Below, piece after piece: positions 15,856 through 23,801 of a DNA stretch of 52,156 nt. Positions within the stretch are counted from its first letter, which is position 1; every line of letters begins with the position of its first letter. The DNA is from an uncultured Psychrobacillus sp. (GTDB taxonomy: Bacteria > Bacillota > Bacilli > Bacillales_A > Planococcaceae): NCBI GenBank assembly GCA_934234185.1, contig CAKQHO010000010.1, positions 1 to 52,156 of the forward strand, written 5' to 3'. A model generated the notes under the pieces. The model ran no database searches, was not told the DNA's origin, and saw only the letters and a program-made list of their open reading frames with translations. The translations under genes and the position numbers were made by a program.

Positions 15856-18231
15856 TTAGTGTACCATTTTTTCTTGATATTTAGCTGCTTCTCTAGGAGA
15901 AAATATAGACCACTCCGGCACGACATGTTTTACTTGCATAAAAATTACTGTTCGGTCATCACCCGGTAACGAATAGGTTTCCTCTAGAATTTTCACAAAC
16001 TGCTCTGCATTAATCGTTGGATCCTGTAATATCTTACGGTAGTATTGTTCCTGCTTTTCAATCGTTGTGTTAGAGGAAAAGACTCCGTCCGAGAGCATTA
16101 CTAAAATGTCTCCATCCTTTATATCAATTTTCCTTGCTTCTATAGAGAAGGTAGGTAAGAACCCAAATGGTACATGTTTACTCTCAATTTTACGCATATC
16201 ATTTCCTCTTATCAAATAAGTCGACATGCTCCCTGCCTTCCACGACCAAAGCTCTCCCTTCTGTAAATCGATTAATGCCAAGTCCACTGTAGCATAGCTG
16301 TCCGTTTCATCCTGCAAGCTCATCATATAATGAAGCGTATGCATCGTCGTTTCAGGATCCATTTTTTTGTTTAAACATTCCCGCATAAACTGCATTACCC
16401 TTCGACTCTCTCGGTGAGCCTCTATATTATTCCCCATCCCATCCGATAAAATAACTGCAAGTAGACCCGGATGTAGTTGGAAAACCGCATGAGCATCTCC
16501 AGAATAGATAGTGTTTCTACTTGACGATGTATAGATGTCATGAGTAATTTGAAAGCGTACAGAGGACTTGCAAGTCATTTGTATATGCTCATATGGGTGA
16601 TGAAGCTCTTTTATAGAAGTAATTTCAAATGGCTCCTTCCATAAATCATAAAGTATAGGAAGGATCATTCGTTCTCCTAGCATTTTTCCTCTCGTCTCTA
16701 TTGGTAAGCAGCAGACAACCTCCATTTGTCCAACTTCAATATGGAGAACGTCTATTTGAAAGAATGGGATATTACATTGTTGAAACCTTTGCTTCAATTC
16801 CTCTTCATGCGAGGTATATAATGACACACTATTTTCTAGATTATTCATCAACTCACTCATATGCTGTCCCATATCTCTTAGTTTTAAAGCAAACATTTTC
16901 TTTCCATGCTGCATTTCCGAGCTTAACTGTCTCTTTGCCTCTCTTTCCTTTAGCTCTTGCATAATTTGGTTAGGCTTCACACACTTGTACTGAAGCTTTT
17001 TTTCTAATTGTATTCTTGCCTTTCTTGGCTGATCCTCCCATTGTTTGATTAAGCTTGGTATACCGTTCGATTTCTCCCCCCAACATTTTTCAAAATGAAA
17101 GCAAGATTGGCATGCATGTAATAACTCTACCTCTTCTTCCCCGTTAATCCCCTTTTGTTCAAAACGTTCTGTGATAAATCTTGTGATGAAATCAACGAAA
17201 TGCTGAAATTCTTGTAATTGATGGTTCACCTTCTCTGTCATCCATTTTTGTCTACGTAAAAGAATATGAGCGGTATCAGGGTATAGCTGGCTTTTCAAAT
17301 CTTCTAACCACTGTGAAGGGATTGTAAAGAATAACAAAGACGCAGCAACTAAAGAACCTATATAGACGGAATCTAATGGTAGTGTATGATCATACAATAT
17401 AAAGAAAAAGGTCGCCCCCAGCATACTAAATGCCTGCCATAGCCTGCCAAACCTTTTATGCAGACCAGCAAAGAAGCCTGTTACTGCATAGACTGCTATC
17501 ATTCCGCTAAAGCTGAGAGTCGATATACTTAAGATTGTCCCTGCTAGCACAGCTACCACTGTCGATAGCTGGACACCCCCTACTGCAGCTGCTATCACGA
17601 TGACTAAATGGGCTACAATTAACGGAATAGACACGTAACCAACCACAAAGGACGACATACCCGTTAAAACTAGGGCTCCTATTAAAAGGGCTGCCCCCAT
17701 TCTTTCACTAGTCCACCTTTTATGAAGAAGCTCTGGCATAGGAAGAAAAAGTTGAAAGAGAAAGAGTGTCATAAATATGCTTAATATCCCTTCGTAGCCA
17801 ATTGATAGCCAAACGGATGCTGGAATTTCACCACTATAAGAGATAAATTGCCAAACTATTTGAATGAGTACCACATCCAACAAAACAAAAATAGGAATGG
17901 GAAGTTTCCGAATTAGCTTTTTACCTTGTAATGAAAACAGTAATGCCTGTAATACATGTATCATTAGCTGTCCAATCCCTAACGTCAGGCTCCCGAGAAT
18001 AGCACCGGCCATTGTCCAGGGAATATATCGCTGGAACCTGAGGTTAACGAGTGCCCAGATCGGCAGAAAAAATGGCACAGATGCTTCAAAAAGAACTACT
18101 TGTGCAAGAAAAAATGCTAGCACAAAGAAAACTCCTGTAAAAAGTAGCGTTACTTTTCTTGCTTGTATTCCCTCGATTATTCTTCTCCAAGAAAAAAATC
18201 TTTTCTGCTCTTGCTCATACATTGTTTTCAT
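15856..18231 (-). CDS. spoIIE: Stage II sporulation protein E (PP2C-type phosphatase)
   Basis: Membrane serine phosphatase that dephosphorylates SpoIIAA and so releases sigma-F in the forespore; it also acts at the polar septum with FtsZ. The 791-residue protein (B. subtilis 827) has a short cytoplasmic N-terminus, about ten hydrophobic helices between roughly residues 28 and 305, a charged central region with cysteines (CQSCFHFEKC), and a C-terminal PP2C domain with AVILSDGMGNN near 590 and DGDILVMLSDGVF near 710, holding the metal-binding aspartates. The ATG has AGGAGG at 8 bp. The promoter is of the Spo0A-dependent type (see 18263-18295). Confidence 0.96.
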   Translation of the reverse strand: MKTMYEQEQKRFFSWRRIIEGIQARKVTLLFTGVFFVLAFFLAQVVLFEASVPFFLPIWALVNLRFQRYIPWTMAGAILGSLTLGIGQLMIHVLQALLFSLQGKKLIRKLPIPIFVLLDVVLIQIVWQFISYSGEIPASVWLSIGYEGILSIFMTLFLFQLFLPMPELLHKRWTSERMGAALLIGALVLTGMSSFVVGYVSIPLIVAHLVIVIAAAVGGVQLSTVVAVLAGTILSISTLSFSGMIAVYAVTGFFAGLHKRFGRLWQAFSMLGATFFFILYDHTLPLDSVYIGSLVAASLLFFTIPSQWLEDLKSQLYPDTAHILLRRQKWMTEKVNHQLQEFQHFVDFITRFITERFEQKGINGEEEVELLHACQSCFHFEKCWGEKSNGIPSLIKQWEDQPRKARIQLEKKLQYKCVKPNQIMQELKEREAKRQLSSEMQHGKKMFALKLRDMGQHMSELMNNLENSVSLYTSHEEELKQRFQQCNIPFFQIDVLHIEVGQMEVVCCLPIETRGKMLGERMILPILYDLWKEPFEITSIKELHHPYEHIQMTCKSSVRFQITHDIYTSSSRNTIYSGDAHAVFQLHPGLLAVILSDGMGNNIEAHRESRRVMQFMRECLNKKMDPETTMHTLHYMMSLQDETDSYATVDLALIDLQKGELWSWKAGSMSTYLIRGNDMRKIESKHVPFGFLPTFSIEARKIDIKDGDILVMLSDGVFSSNTTIEKQEQYYRKILQDPTINAEQFVKILEETYSLPGDDRTVIFMQVKHVVPEWSIFSPREAAKYQEKMVH

Positions 18232-18262
18232 TGCATATACCTCCTATTCAACTCTTGATTGA

Positions 18263-18295
18263 AGTATACCTAGGCATTTACAAAAACAATGTCAC
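18263..18295 (-). promoter_or_regulatory. spoIIE promoter (Spo0A-activated sigma-A type, 21-bp spacer)
   Basis: GTGACA (18290-18295) and TATACT (18263-18268) on the minus strand are separated by 21 bp. The B. subtilis spoIIE promoter is known for just this abnormal 21-bp spacing, which makes it dependent on phosphorylated Spo0A. The -10 lies 32 bp from the start codon. Confidence 0.75.
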
Positions 18296-18321
18296 TTTCT
18301 GATAAGTCTCTCCAAAAACAT

Positions 18322-18328
18322 TTCGACG
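18322..18328 (-). promoter_or_regulatory. Candidate 0A box upstream of spoIIE
   Basis: CGTCGAA on the minus strand matches six of seven bases of the Spo0A box TGTCGAA. Further partial matches lie at 18382-18389 and 18412-18420. The distance from the promoter is compatible with activation. Confidence 0.45.
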
Positions 18329-18440
18329 ATATCGGTCAGAAAAGAGTAACTCTAGAGGATGCTAAATTTCATCTCTAAACAAGTCGAGTGTGCACAAAAA
18401 ACCTCTTCAAAAGTCGAACAATTTAGTTTTTAAAAAAGTA

Positions 18441-18469
18441 TTGACACTTTGTCCATTCGCTTGTAATAT
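18441..18469 (+). promoter_or_regulatory. tRNA operon promoter (sigma-A)
   Basis: TTGACA (18441-18446) and TAATAT (18464-18469) are 17 bp apart, ending 21 bp before the tRNA-Met gene on the plus strand. Confidence 0.85.
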
Positions 18470-18490
18470 GATATTTGTTGTTAAAAGAAC

Positions 18491-18564
18491 GGCGGCGTAG
18501 CTCAGCTGGCTAGAGCGTACGGTTCATACCCGTAAGGTCGGGGGTTCGATCCCCTCTGCCGCCA
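18491..18564 (+). tRNA. tRNA-Met (CAU), elongator type
   Basis: A full cloverleaf: acceptor GGCGGCG with TGCCGCC, D arm GCTCAGCTGGCTAGAGC, anticodon stem TACGG/CCGTA with CAT at 18525-18527, and T arm GGGGG-TTCGATC-CCCTC. It resembles the elongator tRNA-Met of Bacillus rather than the initiator. The final CCA is not encoded. Confidence 0.93.
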
Positions 18565-18574
18565 TTACATATAC

Positions 18575-18646
18575 GGCCCCTTGGTCAAGCGGTTAAGACA
18601 CCGCCCTTTCACGGCGGTAACACGGGTTCGAATCCCGTAGGGGTCA
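18575..18646 (+). tRNA. tRNA-Glu (UUC)
   Basis: A full cloverleaf: acceptor GGCCCCT with AGGGGTC, anticodon stem CCGCC/GGCGG with TTC at 18608-18610, and T arm ACGGG-TTCGAAT-CCCGT. It starts 10 bp after tRNA-Met; CCA is not encoded. A Met-Glu pair beside spoIIE is also known in B. subtilis. Confidence 0.95.
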
Positions 18647-18655
18647 TCTATCAGA

Positions 18656-18685
18656 TAGTAGCTACTTTAGTAGCTACTATTTTTT
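18656..18685 (+). terminator. tRNA operon terminator
   Basis: TAGTAGCTAC (18656-18665) and GTAGCTACTA (18670-18679) form a 10-bp perfect stem followed by six T. It lies between tRNA-Glu and the nucleotidyltransferase gene. Confidence 0.9.
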
Positions 18686-18711
18686 GTATGTTTTTAAGGA
18701 GATGGGAAAAG

Positions 18712-19422
18712 TTGAATAAGTTAAATTCAAAGATAATAGCCTTACAATTTGTAAACCATTATTTCTCTGAGTGCCAGGGAGCCATACTTGCTGGCAGTGT
18801 TGTAAGAGGAGAAGCCAATTCGACTTCTGATTTAGATATTGTAATTTTTGATTCTACTCTACCATCTGCTTATAGAGAATCTCTTTTCTTTGAGAACTGG
18901 CCAATTGAAGTTTTTGTACATAACTTACACTCCTACAAAGAATTCTTTGCTTCTGACTGTGAGCGAGCTAAACCTACCTTACCTAGGATGGTTGCAGAAG
19001 GTATAGTTTTAAAAGATGAAGGAATTATGGAGGATATTTGTAGTGAAGCACGCTCCTTATTGTCGAATGGTCCAGTACCTTGGTCTCTAGAAACTATTTA
19101 TATGAAACGTTATTTCTTAACAGACATGCTGGATGATTTTATTGGAAATACCTGTCGAGCAGAAGAAATATTTATAGCGGGAACTCTTGCAGACTTAACG
19201 GGAGAGTTTATTTTACGAACTAATAGACAATGGCTTGGTCATGGAAAATGGTTAGTTCGTTCATTAAAATTATATGATGAGAAATTGGCAAATAAATTTG
19301 CCAATGCATTTCAATGCTTTTATGAAACCGGACAAAAAGAAGAGGTTATCGAATTAGTAGAAAGTGCATTACAACCACATGGCGGAAGGTTATTTGAAGG
19401 GTTTTCCGTAAAGAAGAACTGA
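18712..19422 (+). CDS. Nucleotidyltransferase-domain protein
   Basis: A 236-residue protein of the DNA polymerase beta-like nucleotidyltransferase superfamily. The signature GSVVRGEANSTSDLDIVIFD lies near residues 28-47 (counted from the TTG start), and a following WPIEVFVHN may supply the third acidic residue. The rest is helical with no other motif recognised. Such proteins transfer nucleotides to drugs, proteins or RNA; the substrate here is unknown. I chose the TTG at 18712 because AAGGAG lies 10 bp before it and the protein then begins with the usual NKLNSK; an ATG at 18688 has no ribosome site and abuts the tRNA terminator. No promoter is seen in the 26 bp after that terminator, so it probably depends on readthrough from the tRNA promoter. 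Confidence 0.8.
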   Translation: MNKLNSKIIALQFVNHYFSECQGAILAGSVVRGEANSTSDLDIVIFDSTLPSAYRESLFFENWPIEVFVHNLHSYKEFFASDCERAKPTLPRMVAEGIVLKDEGIMEDICSEARSLLSNGPVPWSLETIYMKRYFLTDMLDDFIGNTCRAEEIFIAGTLADLTGEFILRTNRQWLGHGKWLVRSLKLYDEKLANKFANAFQCFYETGQKEEVIELVESALQPHGGRLFEGFSVKKN

Positions 19423-19454
19423 AGACTAAACGGTATGTCTTATAGAAAAGTCAT

Positions 19455-19487
19455 CGAAAAAAAGATGGAACCTTAGAGACTCCATCT
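19455..19487 (-). terminator. Terminator of the DinB-like gene
   Basis: AGATGGA and TCCATCT (19463-19487) form a 7-bp stem, followed on the minus strand by a run of T (19456-19462). It lies between the convergent nucleotidyltransferase and DinB-like genes. Confidence 0.65.
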
Positions 19488-19495
19488 CTATTAGG

Positions 19496-19942
19496 TTAAC
19501 TCATGATTTGCTTTTTATGATGTTGGTCATGCTGCAAAAAATCGGTGAAGTATTGACGAATCGTCATTGGATGCTCTTCTATAAAAAAGGTCTTATCCCA
19601 TTCCGATTCATCTATCTCTTGAAGCCGTTGCCTAATCTTGGTACGTTGCTCTTTTGCATAAGCAAGGGTTTCCTTAAATGTTTGTTCATTAGCAGCGGCA
19701 GCAGCTTTGGTATTGAACTCTTGGAAATTCGGATACCTTTCATGGAACTCTCCCTCCTTCATACGTGGTAGTCGATTTTCAAGGGTAAAACGATCCCACT
19801 CTGCTAAATGCATAATTATTTCATTCGGGGACCATTTCCCCTCCTGGTAAGGTTTCTTCCCAGTGTCCTCAGAATAACTAAGCAAAGAATCTAGCCAGTT
19901 TAAATAATCTTGATGTGCTCTTAATACTTCTTCTTTTTTCAG
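19496..19942 (-). CDS. DinB-like four-helix protein with CTG start
   Basis: About 148 residues of the DinB/YfiT-like putative metal-dependent four-helix bundle superfamily: KWSPNEIIMHLAEWDRF near residue 37 and a C-terminal FLQHDQHHKKQ holding the histidines typical of the metal site. Function unknown; relatives include thiol transferases and damage-induced proteins. The only strong ribosome site (AAGGGGAGAGG) precedes a CTG at 19942, giving a natural LKKEEVLRAHQDYLNW N-terminus. An in-frame TAA lies five codons upstream, and no ATG occurs in the first 40 codons. An internal TTG at 19885 would lose the first helix. It follows the yabR terminator by only 24 bp with no visible promoter. Confidence 0.7.
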   Translation of the reverse strand: MKKEEVLRAHQDYLNWLDSLLSYSEDTGKKPYQEGKWSPNEIIMHLAEWDRFTLENRLPRMKEGEFHERYPNFQEFNTKAAAAANEQTFKETLAYAKEQRTKIRQRLQEIDESEWDKTFFIEEHPMTIRQYFTDFLQHDQHHKKQIMS

Positions 19943-19965
19943 GTTTCCTCTCCCCTTTTAATATA

Positions 19966-19995
19966 TAAAAAAGGTGCCAGCAAAGCTGAACACCT
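19966..19995 (-). terminator. yabR terminator
   Basis: On the minus strand AGGTG-ttc-AGC-ttt-GCT-gg-CACCT forms an interrupted stem, followed by TTTTTT. Confidence 0.75.
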
Positions 19996-20040
19996 CTTCA
20001 TCTATTAAACATTTTTTCTACCGATAAAACAGACAGCATA

Positions 20041-20472
20041 TTACCCTCTTTTTGCGCCTCGACCGCCGCGCTTAGACTCTGTTGCACGCTTTAACGTAGA
20101 CAAACGATCTTCACTATCCTTTAAGAATCTAGCCATTTTTTGCTCAAAATTCTCTTTGCTCGGACGATCACGATCGTTCGGGCGATTATTATTACGCGGA
20201 CGCTGTGGACGTTCTGGTCTCTCCGGTCTTTCTGCTTGTGGCTTTGCTTTACGAATAGATAAGCCGATTTTGCCATCCGCTTCAACATTCATCACTTTCA
20301 CTTCGACCATATCGCCAACTTTTAAATGATCATTAATATCTTTCACATAGTTATCTGCTACTTCACTAATGTGAACTAGACCCGTTGAGCCCCCTGGTAG
20401 CTCGACGAATGCTCCAAAGTTAGTGATTCCTGTTACTTTACCTTGTACCTTGCTGCCTACTTCAATTGACAT
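20041..20472 (-). CDS. yabR: S1-domain RNA-binding protein YabR
   Basis: A 143-residue protein with one S1/OB RNA-binding domain at about residues 5-72 (GSKVQGKVTGITNFGAFVEL, then GLVHISEVAD) and a basic, proline/arginine-rich tail with PERPERPQRP repeats and many Arg/Asn. The B. subtilis YabR/YugI group are ribosome-associated general stress proteins; the exact role is unclear. It lies downstream of divIC as in B. subtilis, but after a terminator. Confidence 0.9.
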   Translation of the reverse strand: MSIEVGSKVQGKVTGITNFGAFVELPGGSTGLVHISEVADNYVKDINDHLKVGDMVEVKVMNVEADGKIGLSIRKAKPQAERPERPERPQRPRNNNRPNDRDRPSKENFEQKMARFLKDSEDRLSTLKRATESKRGGRGAKRG

Positions 20473-20554
20473 AAAAAAAATGCTCCTCCTTAAATTTTAA
20501 GCGACTCTAGAACGAGTGATTTATATACACATTCTATCTTTTATTATAGCTAAC

Positions 20555-20585
20555 AAAAAAAGAGTGTCAACAAGACACTCTTTTT
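20555..20585 (-). terminator. divIC terminator
   Basis: AAGAGTGTC-ttgtt-GACACTCTT on the minus strand followed by TTTTT. T runs flank the stem on both sides. Confidence 0.85.
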
Positions 20586-20601
20586 AAGGACGTTTTTTTC
20601 A

Positions 20602-20997
20602 TTATTTACCTTTTTCCTCAGGTAGGGAGAAAATAATTTCACCCTCTTCAGAAAGAAAATATTCTTTTCTTAACAACTTCCCAATATATTCATCGTCATT
20701 CAGCTTGGAAATCTGCATTTTCAGCATTTCCTGATCTTCTTGAATCCTTGCAAGCTCTTCGGTAACTTCTTCTTTTTGTAGTTGCTTTTCTGATAAGGAT
20801 TGCTTACTGCTGATTAGTGTAGACACTAAGAATCCTACAAGCAAGATAGAAAAAATACTAAAAGCAACTAGGCGTCTGATAAGTCTAACTTTTCGAGACT
20901 TTTTTTGAGTTTCGCGACGTTGGACAGATCGGACGTAATCAGTATTTATGGATGCAATTTGTTTTTCATATGGTTCTTTTAATTGCCCCTGTCTCAT
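20602..20997 (-). CDS. divIC: Cell division protein DivIC (FtsB-like)
   Basis: Bitopic membrane protein of the divisome that forms a complex with DivIB and FtsL. The 131-residue product has a basic cytoplasmic N-terminus with RKVRLIRR, one transmembrane helix at about residues 43-63, and an extracellular coiled coil (about 66-105: LSEKQLQKEEVTEELARI and on) before a short C-terminal segment. Length and order match the family (B. subtilis 125 residues). It is 11 bp after yabQ. Confidence 0.93.
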   Translation of the reverse strand: MRQGQLKEPYEKQIASINTDYVRSVQRRETQKKSRKVRLIRRLVAFSIFSILLVGFLVSTLISSKQSLSEKQLQKEEVTEELARIQEDQEMLKMQISKLNDDEYIGKLLRKEYFLSEEGEIIFSLPEEKGK

Positions 20998-21008
20998 GTC
21001 TCACTCTC

Positions 21009-21515
21009 CTATTCCACTTTAGGATTTCTATTTCTCTTATTATATCGGTCTTTTGGCAATTTCTGTAGTGCCAAATGCAATATTTTTTTATAAAGGTAGG
21101 TGACAGGTGTAAGTACTATTCCTATGATTCTTACTAGTAACTGCAAAATTTTAAGAATTATTCTCGTTAACAGCTTTAAAATAAACCATAAAGGCCTAAC
21201 AATTACACGTACGGATACTCGTCCTATAAAACGGAAAATGGGCTGAAATATTTGTTCGTACAATAATATTCCTAGCAATTGGGCAAGTGGGTCATATATT
21301 CGCCAAATACCATCTCGAATAGTATAAAGAATATAAAAGGTTCCCAGACCAAGAACGATCCAGGCAACCACTTCAATAACGACACGATATTTATAAAAGA
21401 AGGAGCGTCTTGGTGTGCTTTCTGTCACAAAACGCGTTCCCTCTATAATGGCCCCTACTACAACTCCACTTATAATCATTAGTAGTAAGCTAAAAAATTG
21501 TAAGGAAAGTGTCAT
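21009..21515 (-). CDS. yabQ: Spore formation protein YabQ
   Basis: Membrane protein required for spore cortex formation in B. subtilis. The 168-residue product is shorter than the 211-residue B. subtilis protein, mostly at the C-terminus. It shows predicted helices near residues 2-24 and 45-65 and further hydrophobic segments near 78-95 and 105-140, and ends in a basic tail. It overlaps yabP by 4 bp; both should be made in the mother cell from the sigma-E promoter upstream of yabP. Confidence 0.88.
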   Translation of the reverse strand: MTLSLQFFSLLLMIISGVVVGAIIEGTRFVTESTPRRSFFYKYRVVIEVVAWIVLGLGTFYILYTIRDGIWRIYDPLAQLLGILLYEQIFQPIFRFIGRVSVRVIVRPLWFILKLLTRIILKILQLLVRIIGIVLTPVTYLYKKILHLALQKLPKDRYNKRNRNPKVE

Positions 21516-21814
21516 CCGAATAATTTATGAAGTAATCCTCTAGTACCGTCCATGCTTTGCTCATCAGTATATTGAATTGCTTGGACAATACCTTCTAATG
21601 TCAGTAGCCCCTTGTCTACATCCAAATGGACAATCTTCAAATCTTCTCCTTTAATATGAAGGGTACCTTGAGATGTGCGAACGAAAAATTCTTGTTGATC
21701 AAATCGTTCAATTGCTTTAACGGATGTTAGGTCCATTCGCTTTCTATTTCTTAGCGATATTAAGTGGTCCCCCGTTGGAATTGTGATTGTTTGATTTTCT
21801 GCTTGATATTGCAT
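21512..21814 (-). CDS. yabP: Sporulation protein YabP
   Basis: A 100-residue YabP/YqfC-family protein needed for sporulation in B. subtilis; the biochemical role is unknown. The sequence is a series of short beta strands (DHLISLRNRKRMDLT, then VKAIERFDQQEFFVRTSQGTLHIKGEDLKI by position about 28-60). The ATG at 21814 has GGAGAGGA. A good sigma-E promoter lies 29 bp upstream of the start. Confidence 0.9.
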   Translation of the reverse strand: MQYQAENQTITIPTGDHLISLRNRKRMDLTSVKAIERFDQQEFFVRTSQGTLHIKGEDLKIVHLDVDKGLLTLEGIVQAIQYTDEQSMDGTRGLLHKLFG

Positions 21815-21842
21815 ATCCTCTCTCCTCTCCTTGTCCTAATTA

Positions 21843-21871
21843 ATTGTATGCACAAAAAAAAGAAAGCATGA
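21843..21871 (-). promoter_or_regulatory. sigma-E promoter of yabP-yabQ
   Basis: TCATGCT (21865-21871) and CATACAAT (21843-21850) on the minus strand are 14 bp apart. The -10 is a perfect sigma-E consensus; the -35 matches five of seven. YabP is a mother-cell gene in B. subtilis, which supports it. Confidence 0.75.
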
Positions 21872-22032
21872 CTAAATCTCATGATTTCTTTTGAAAAATT
21901 CCTTGCTATAAAATTTATCGTAATCGATAGATGGAAATCTATAAAAAGGTAGACGTACTTCAAGCGAGTAACAAGTAAGTCTATTAGCATCCTTTAAATA
22001 AGCTTATCTATCTCACCACTATTTAAAGTAGA

Positions 22033-22323
22033 TTATTCTTCATCATCTATAAACTCTGGTTCGACTTTCTCTAAACGTTCCTCTTTTATAATGGTAAACA
22101 TTGTTGCTGCTTCCTCTTTCTTAGCAGAGTCCTTTACAGCATTTACTTGTGCTGTAACGACCTTCTGGCCAAAGCGTATAGTAAGCTCGTCCCCTGCTTT
22201 TACGTCTGAACTTGCTTTAGACACCTTACCATTTATCGTAATTCTCCCTTGGTCAGCTACTTCCTTAGCTAACGTTCTACGTTTTATTAATCTTGATACC
22301 TTTAAGAATTTATCTAATCTCAT
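22033..22323 (-). CDS. rqcP: S4-domain ribosome quality control protein RqcP
   Basis: A 96-residue protein with an N-terminal S4 RNA-binding domain (MRLDKFLKVSRLIKRRTLAK, ITINGKVSKASSDVKAGDEL) and an acidic tail. The B. subtilis homolog YabO/RqcP and Hsp15 bind 50S subunits with blocked nascent chains and support alanine tailing by RqcH. It starts 7 bp after the mazG stop, so mazG-rqcP is one unit. Spacing of 218 bp and a sigma-E promoter separate it from yabP. Confidence 0.93.
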   Translation of the reverse strand: MRLDKFLKVSRLIKRRTLAKEVADQGRITINGKVSKASSDVKAGDELTIRFGQKVVTAQVNAVKDSAKKEEAATMFTIIKEERLEKVEPEFIDDEE

Positions 22324-22330
22324 ATTTCCA

Positions 22331-23797
22331 CTACCTCTCTAGCTTTTTTGCTTCATTCCAAAATTCATCGAGCTCATCTAAACTATAAAGCGAGAAATCT
22401 CCTCTGCCCTTACCTACATTTTTTTCAATGTATTGAAAGCGCCTTTTAAACTTCTCATTTGCTTGCATCATAGCAAGCTCTGGTGATAAGCCATAGAATC
22501 TTGATAGATTAACTATTGTGAATAGGACATCTCCTAATTCATCTGTTTGAGTTTCTATTGACCCTGCTCTTAATTCTTCCCGCCACTCCGCTAACTCTTC
22601 TTCGAATTTTTTCCAGGCTTCTGTAACCTCTGGCCAATCAAACCCATACTTTGCAGCTCGCTTCTGATAATTATAAGAAGTTAAAAGGGAAGAATCTGCT
22701 CTATGCTCGCCATCTAAAATAGATTTATCTATATCTTTCTTCTCTGCATCCTTAATTTCCTGCCAATTACGTAATACTTCTGCTGAGTCTTCAAGCCTTT
22801 CGTCTCCAAAAACATGAGGATGTCTTCTAATCATCTTCTCTGTTATAGAGGCCAATATATCCTCCATACTAAAATAACCGTCGTCTTCTCCTATTTGAGC
22901 ATGTAAAAATACTTGTAAAAGGACATCTCCTAGCTCTTCGACAATGTGGTTGTCATCTTCTTCATCTATAGCCTGTAAAAGCTCATACACCTCTTCTATG
23001 GCGTATTTTTTTAAGGTGCTATGTGTCTGCTCCTTATCCCATGGACAACCGTTAGGACCTCGAAGTGTCGCAATTACTTCACGGAAGGTTTGCCATTCTT
23101 TTGTCCGATTTTCCATACGAGTTACAGGAGGAACGTATAGAGTCGTCAGATTATCTAGTTCCATTACTCGATCTAACTCATATAATGAAATTTCTTGAAG
23201 CTTCTCACTGGTAGATCCAGCTGCAGTCACTAAAGTTACCTTATAGTCGTCTGGGTATTTTTCCATAAGTGTGAGCTTCACTTCTGATGCACTAAAAGCA
23301 TCGTAAACTTGCCCAATTAATACATGTGAGTTCATTTGAACATCATCTCGCTTAAAGCTAGTACCATCTAATAATTGAAAGCCCTCAATAGGGTCGATAT
23401 GTAGCGCTCCGAAAATCGGATCTAAAAAGCTTTGACCGCCTTCTATTGCCACAATCGCTTTTCCTTCACGTTGAGCCTCTAATAACAACTGAACTGTTTT
23501 CTCTGCTACTAGTGGGTGGCCTGGAACAGCATAAATAATTGGACTTCCCTTGGCTAACAGCAAAAGTTCCGAAACTATCGCTTTATATACCTCTTCAAAT
23601 TGATCTTGACTTTCATATATATGATCAAAGCTTTTCCAAGTAATTCCCTCTGACTTTAACTGCTCTAAAACAGGATGCTCCTCTGTACGAACATAAAGAT
23701 TTTCTGAATGAATTAATTTTTTATAAACTCCTAGCGGAAGCTGATCTAAATCACCAGCACCTAGTCCTATTATAGTAATTTTGTTCATAAGCTTCAC
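22331..23797 (-). CDS. mazG: Tetrapyrrole methylase domain-MazG fusion protein
   Basis: A 488-residue two-domain protein (YabN type). The N-terminus (about 1-220) is a tetrapyrrole/corrin-methylase fold (ITIIGLGAGDLDQLPLG, then YAVPGHPLVAEKTV). The C-terminus has MazG NTP pyrophosphohydrolase repeats: GCPWDKEQTHSTLKKYAIEE near 254, with EExYE...EELGD metal-binding acids, and a second set EELAEWREEL...DELGDVLF near 425. It probably cleans non-canonical NTPs; the methylase domain's substrate is unknown. It begins 4 bp after yabM. Confidence 0.94.
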   Translation of the reverse strand: MKLMNKITIIGLGAGDLDQLPLGVYKKLIHSENLYVRTEEHPVLEQLKSEGITWKSFDHIYESQDQFEEVYKAIVSELLLLAKGSPIIYAVPGHPLVAEKTVQLLLEAQREGKAIVAIEGGQSFLDPIFGALHIDPIEGFQLLDGTSFKRDDVQMNSHVLIGQVYDAFSASEVKLTLMEKYPDDYKVTLVTAAGSTSEKLQEISLYELDRVMELDNLTTLYVPPVTRMENRTKEWQTFREVIATLRGPNGCPWDKEQTHSTLKKYAIEEVYELLQAIDEEDDNHIVEELGDVLLQVFLHAQIGEDDGYFSMEDILASITEKMIRRHPHVFGDERLEDSAEVLRNWQEIKDAEKKDIDKSILDGEHRADSSLLTSYNYQKRAAKYGFDWPEVTEAWKKFEEELAEWREELRAGSIETQTDELGDVLFTIVNLSRFYGLSPELAMMQANEKFKRRFQYIEKNVGKGRGDFSLYSLDELDEFWNEAKKLER

Positions 23798-23801
23798 AAC
23801 C

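Noticed and set aside
17864..18262. 132-codon plus-strand open frame opposite spoIIE
   Set aside because: Shadow of the spoIIE membrane region; translation is low-complexity and no start signals are present.
21760..21990. 76-codon minus-strand frame across the yabP start
   Set aside because: Runs through the sigma-E promoter region and the yabP start in another frame; hydrophobic AT-rich chance translation.
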